Below are positions 6,142-8,856 of a stretch of 8,856 bases of DNA, in pieces. The notes beneath the pieces were generated by a model that had not been told where the DNA came from, did no database searches, and saw only the letters and a list, made by a program, of their open reading frames with translations. The stretch's first letter is position 1. Every line of letters begins with the position of its first letter. Source of the stretch: an uncultured Caryophanales bacterium (lineage in GTDB: Bacteria > Bacillota_I > Bacilli_A > RFN20 > CAG-826); NCBI GenBank assembly GCA_937895315.1, contig CALAWM010000056.1, forward strand, positions 1 through 8,856, read 5' to 3'. Made by a program: the position numbers and the translations under genes.

Positions 6142-7752
6142 ATGAATTGGTTCAAAAGAAATATTCGTTACTTTATTTTATCGCTCTATTTGCTTACGAA
6201 TGGGGTAATTATTGCTGAATCGTCTTTAAGTGGCGGTCCATCCGGCGCAAGATCTAGTTTTATTTCCTTAATATTAAGTGTCTTTATTAATAATACGGTC
6301 GCCCCGGTTGAGCATACCTTTATTAATGTTGAATCACTAACTTTAAAAGACCGTGACGAGAATAATATTGAGGAAGGAATGATCTATTACATTCCTGTTG
6401 GCGTGACAAGACGTTTAATTCCAGAAGTTTTACCGGAAAATGCCACCGATAAAAATGTAACATGGTCGACTAGTAACAAGGATGTTTTAGAAGTATATCC
6501 CGGCGGTCTGCTCGAAGCACGCAGTGTTGGTGAGAATGTTTTAGTGAAAGTTACTCCTTCTAACCATGCAAAAACGGTGTCTTTTTACGTAAATGTCCAT
6601 GAAAGACTGGATCCTCCTACTTTTAGTGCTACTTTAACAAAAGATGTAATTGATCAAGGAACAACCAGTAAACTTGTAATTAGTGCCGATGAACGAGAAT
6701 ATGATATTAATAAATTAACGTATTTTACCAATGACCCCGGCGTTGCAACCATAAATGAATATGGGGTTATTAAAGGCACTGGCGTTGGCGAAACTGAAGT
6801 GGGGGTTGTTGGTCATCCGGAAACTTATACTATTAAAGTAAATGCCCCGCTTACTCCGATTATTTATCCAACCGCCATCAATCTTGATATCGCAAGTGCT
6901 TCTTATGTCTATGATAAAATCCCCTTAAATTATACTTTTGATACCCCAGATGTTACTGATCAAAGCCTTACTTTTGTTAGTTCAAACGATACCATTGCCC
7001 GCGTGATTGAGGAAGCCAATAAATACTTTATCTATGGATATAAAATTGATGGTGAAGTAACGATTACGGCCTACTTAAACACCGATTTTAGTGTCTTTGC
7101 TACTCATACAATGACCATTAATAACGTCATACCCTCAACCATGACTTTAAGCGCCAATAAGTTAGAAACAGGGGTAGGTAGTCAAATTACTTTAACACCT
7201 ACTTTAAGTCATGACATCCCCGCTAAAGATTATTTAAATGTTACTAATAGCCGGGTAAATTATGTTTCAAGTGATGAAAGTATTGCAAAAGTCACCCCTC
7301 GTGATTTAAGTGCGCAGGTTATTGGATTAAAAACTGGAACCGTGACAATTACGGCAACAAGTGAAGCAAACCCTTCTTTAAGTGCCACCATTACCTTAAA
7401 GATCATTCCCACCCCATTTATTAATGATCAAAACTTTGATGATTTTAACGCTCTAGTCCGCAAGGGATTAGGACATTATACTTTCTTCTTTATTAGTGGG
7501 ATTTTTGGTTTTTTAACGTTCTACTTCTTCACTAAAGAAAAAAGAATGCAAAAAACATTACTCTTTTCATTACTTGCCGGTTTAGTGTTAGCAAGTCTAA
7601 GTGAATTTATTCAGTTGTATGTCCCTTTAAGAGCCGGAAGTATAATTGACGTTCTCATTAACGTCAGCGGCTACTTAACGGCAACATTACTTTTAACTTT
7701 AATTGTCTATTTAATAAATAAGAAAAAGATAAAAAAAGATGCGCGAGATTAA
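6142..7752 (+). CDS. VanZ-like membrane protein with four inserted Ig-like (Big2) repeats
   Basis: A 536-residue surface protein. Residues 9-27 form a membrane segment running into ESSLSGGPSGARS, which resembles the start of VanZ domains (TM1 plus the SSQPG-like stretch). Residues about 62-423 hold four Big2-type Ig-like modules (62-152, 157-233, 240-328, 329-423), with the family's SSN/SSD...A.V...G...ITA pattern clearest in the last. The VanZ fold then resumes: RKGLGH (440-445), a second segment at 444-463, a third at 472-493 with SEFIQLYVPLRAGS (487-500), and a fourth from S500 through D503 to about 525, then a lysine-rich tail. The repeats would lie outside the cell. VanZ proteins are linked to glycopeptide tolerance, but for this family the function is not established. 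It is divergent from the lipoprotein gene and ends in a shared terminator. Confidence 0.85.
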   Translation: MNWFKRNIRYFILSLYLLTNGVIIAESSLSGGPSGARSSFISLILSVFINNTVAPVEHTFINVESLTLKDRDENNIEEGMIYYIPVGVTRRLIPEVLPENATDKNVTWSTSNKDVLEVYPGGLLEARSVGENVLVKVTPSNHAKTVSFYVNVHERLDPPTFSATLTKDVIDQGTTSKLVISADEREYDINKLTYFTNDPGVATINEYGVIKGTGVGETEVGVVGHPETYTIKVNAPLTPIIYPTAINLDIASASYVYDKIPLNYTFDTPDVTDQSLTFVSSNDTIARVIEEANKYFIYGYKIDGEVTITAYLNTDFSVFATHTMTINNVIPSTMTLSANKLETGVGSQITLTPTLSHDIPAKDYLNVTNSRVNYVSSDESIAKVTPRDLSAQVIGLKTGTVTITATSEANPSLSATITLKIIPTPFINDQNFDDFNALVRKGLGHYTFFFISGIFGFLTFYFFTKEKRMQKTLLFSLLAGLVLASLSEFIQLYVPLRAGSIIDVLINVSGYLTATLLLTLIVYLINKKKIKKDARD

Positions 7753-7763
7753 TCGCGCATTTT
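7736..7763. terminator. Bidirectional terminator holding both stop codons
   Basis: Perfect 8-bp arms ATGCGCGA (7739-7746) and TCGCGCAT (7753-7760) enclose the loop GATTAA. The stem can extend by a G:U and two A:U pairs. TTTTCTTT follows on the plus strand, and CTTTTTTTATC follows on the minus strand. Both convergent genes end in this loop, with TAA at 7750-7752 on plus and at 7751-7749 on minus. Confidence 0.8.
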
Positions 7764-8225
7764 CTTTAATAAGTTTTCAATATGCGGTGCGACATCATCA
7801 TCGAGCAAATCATTTAAAAAGTCATAAATTGATTCATTAACTTGTTCAATGCTCGCGGCGTTGAAGTCTTGTTCAATCGTTAAGAAGGGGTATTTTCCCT
7901 CTTCATTTAAGATTGCTTTCCCGTAGAGTAATTTATTGTTTAATTTATTTAAAACATTAAATACTTCATCATCAACATTAATTTCCCCAACTAAAAGCCG
8001 GAGACTAATTTGCATAAAATTACTTTTTTTATAATCACCAAGGGCAATTTGAAAGTAGAAAGCATCATTAAAGTAAGAAATAACAACCGGGATACCAAAT
8101 GTTATGCCATTCGTCTTGGCGTTAATTTCAAGTGGAGGTTGAAAAACAAAATCATTATCGACACTGATGGTCTTTAAGGTGTGACTTATTTCTCTTTCTA
8201 TTTCCCGGTGATTAATTAGAATCAT
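7749..8225 (-). CDS. Acidic YbjN-like protein of unknown function
   Basis: A 158-residue protein without signal peptide or membrane segment, probably cytosolic. The alternating strands in the first 90 residues, then a helix DEVFNVLNKLNNKLLYGK, a strand pair and the acidic C-terminal helices (IYDFLNDLLDDDVAPHIENLLKK) resemble the YbjN/type III chaperone-like fold. I hold that only loosely. The start is supported by GGGAG about six bases upstream and a 14-base gap after the nucleosidase-family gene, so the two are probably co-transcribed. The last codons and stop form part of the shared hairpin with the VanZ gene (4-base overlap). It does not resemble barstar, so it is unlikely to be the inhibitor of the barnase-like protein. 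Confidence 0.8.
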   Translation of the reverse strand: MILINHREIEREISHTLKTISVDNDFVFQPPLEINAKTNGITFGIPVVISYFNDAFYFQIALGDYKKSNFMQISLRLLVGEINVDDEVFNVLNKLNNKLLYGKAILNEEGKYPFLTIEQDFNAASIEQVNESIYDFLNDLLDDDVAPHIENLLKKMRD

Positions 8226-8239
8226 ATATTGCTCCCTAA

Positions 8240-8856
8240 TTAAATTGAGTCTTCAAGTGAGGTATTAAGGAAATTAAATAATTGCGCAATTAATTCGCCA
8301 ACGCGAGGTTGAGCTTCAACACCCTTTCTAACGTGACTTATAAGTTGCTCGTCGTGACCTATTTCATAATTGATTGATTTTAAAAGAATCCATGGTACTT
8401 CATAGAAACGGCTACAGGTAACGATTCCTCCCATTTCGGTATCAAACGCCACTTTCCCGCCTAAGAAGTTTTCTTGGGCATCAATTAAGGCTTGGGCTTC
8501 TTCTTTATTCGTGTAGAACTTATTCGCCGATAAAACTGGTCCGCGGACTAAATGATAGTTTGAAGATGCACTATTAAGTCGTTCAAGGTGTTTTAAATAC
8601 ATATCTTCGGTAATGTAATAACTTGACATATGAAGGGCGCTCGTAAACATTTTATCTTCAAAACTATTGTAATCAATGTCGCCAATATAAACCCGTTCGG
8701 CAATGAAAAGATCACCTTGTTTTAAGCCTTCACTGGCGCTTGAACAACTGCCGATGGCGATAACAAGATAGGGATCAAACTTACGGATCATGTAACTTGC
8801 AATTACGGCTCCCATTAAGTTACTATTCCCGGTATAGGTCATACATATTTCTTTAC
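8240..8856 (-). CDS. MTA/SAH-nucleosidase-family protein, divergent (5' partial)
   Basis: A member of the nucleoside phosphorylase superfamily, whose nucleosidase branch cleaves methylthioadenosine and S-adenosylhomocysteine. The frame is open to the window edge (K-E-I-C precedes the first visible Met), so the gene starts beyond base 8856; at least 205 residues are visible of the usual 230. Recognisable blocks are YTGNSNLMGAV, AIGSCSSASEGLKQGDLFIAE (the glycine-rich base region), VRGPVLSANKFY (like VRGLIVSGDAF) and AFDTEMGGIV. Compared with E. coli MTAN, the ribose-binding Glu of VEMEA appears as Gly (TEMGG), and the catalytic Asp of AISD appears as Tyr or Asn (SINY). Activity or substrate may therefore differ. 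It ends 14 bases before the YbjN-like gene. Confidence 0.8.
   Translation of the reverse strand, partial: KEICMTYTGNSNLMGAVIASYMIRKFDPYLVIAIGSCSSASEGLKQGDLFIAERVYIGDIDYNSFEDKMFTSALHMSSYYITEDMYLKHLERLNSASSNYHLVRGPVLSANKFYTNKEEAQALIDAQENFLGGKVAFDTEMGGIVTCSRFYEVPWILLKSINYEIGHDEQLISHVRKGVEAQPRVGELIAQLFNFLNTSLEDSI

Noticed and set aside
7749..8225. The YbjN-like protein as a barstar-type inhibitor for the barnase-like protein.
   Set aside because: It is 158 residues against about 90, shows none of the barstar helix motifs, belongs to another transcription unit and resembles a different fold.

Overview
The window is AT-rich bacterial DNA packed with short-spaced or overlapping genes, Shine-Dalgarno sites of the GGAGG type and intrinsic terminators. 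The protein set (an MhqO/MhqR/MhqD-like module, a barnase-like lipoprotein, a VanZ-type membrane protein) suggests a low-GC Firmicute, most likely an uncultured member of the Bacilli/Erysipelotrichia-Mollicutes neighbourhood. TGA is used as a stop (three genes in the first operon end in it) and tryptophan is TGG, so the standard bacterial code applies and not the mycoplasma code. The taxonomic placement is inference. No rRNA, tRNA, CRISPR, insertion sequence or stretch of more than 300 bases without a gene is seen.

Layout. (1) Positions 1-2708, plus strand: five genes, each overlapping the next. They encode a D-2-hydroxyacid dehydrogenase (5' end off the window), a GNAT acetyltransferase, an exported calcineurin-like phosphoesterase, and two small membrane proteins of 49 and 91 residues. 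(2) Positions 4710-2538, minus strand: a three-gene operon resembling the Bacillus quinone/electrophile-response genes. It holds a two-domain VOC ring-cleaving dioxygenase (MhqO type), a MarR regulator (MhqR type) and a serine carboxylesterase (MhqD type). A TATAAT box with an overlapping TTCGA-TT-TCGAA inverted repeat precedes it, which suggests autoregulation. Its 3' end overlaps the first operon tail to tail, and its likely terminator lies inside the opposing gene. (3) Positions 4819-7752: a divergent pair of surface proteins. The minus-strand gene encodes a lipoprotein whose C-terminal half aligns residue for residue with the barnase active site. The plus-strand gene encodes a VanZ-like membrane protein with four bacterial Ig-like repeats inserted between its first and second membrane segments, and it appears to be transcribed as a leaderless mRNA. 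(4) Positions 7749-8856, minus strand: a YbjN-like small acidic protein preceded by a divergent MTA/SAH-nucleosidase-family protein (5' end off the window).

Working together. The MhqO/R/D genes form a coherent detoxification unit. The barnase-like lipoprotein has no barstar-like inhibitor in the window. Export as a lipoprotein would remove the need for one and fits either extracellular RNA scavenging or a toxic role against neighbours. The nearby exported phosphoesterase and nucleosidase-family protein would fit nucleotide salvage, but that link is speculative.
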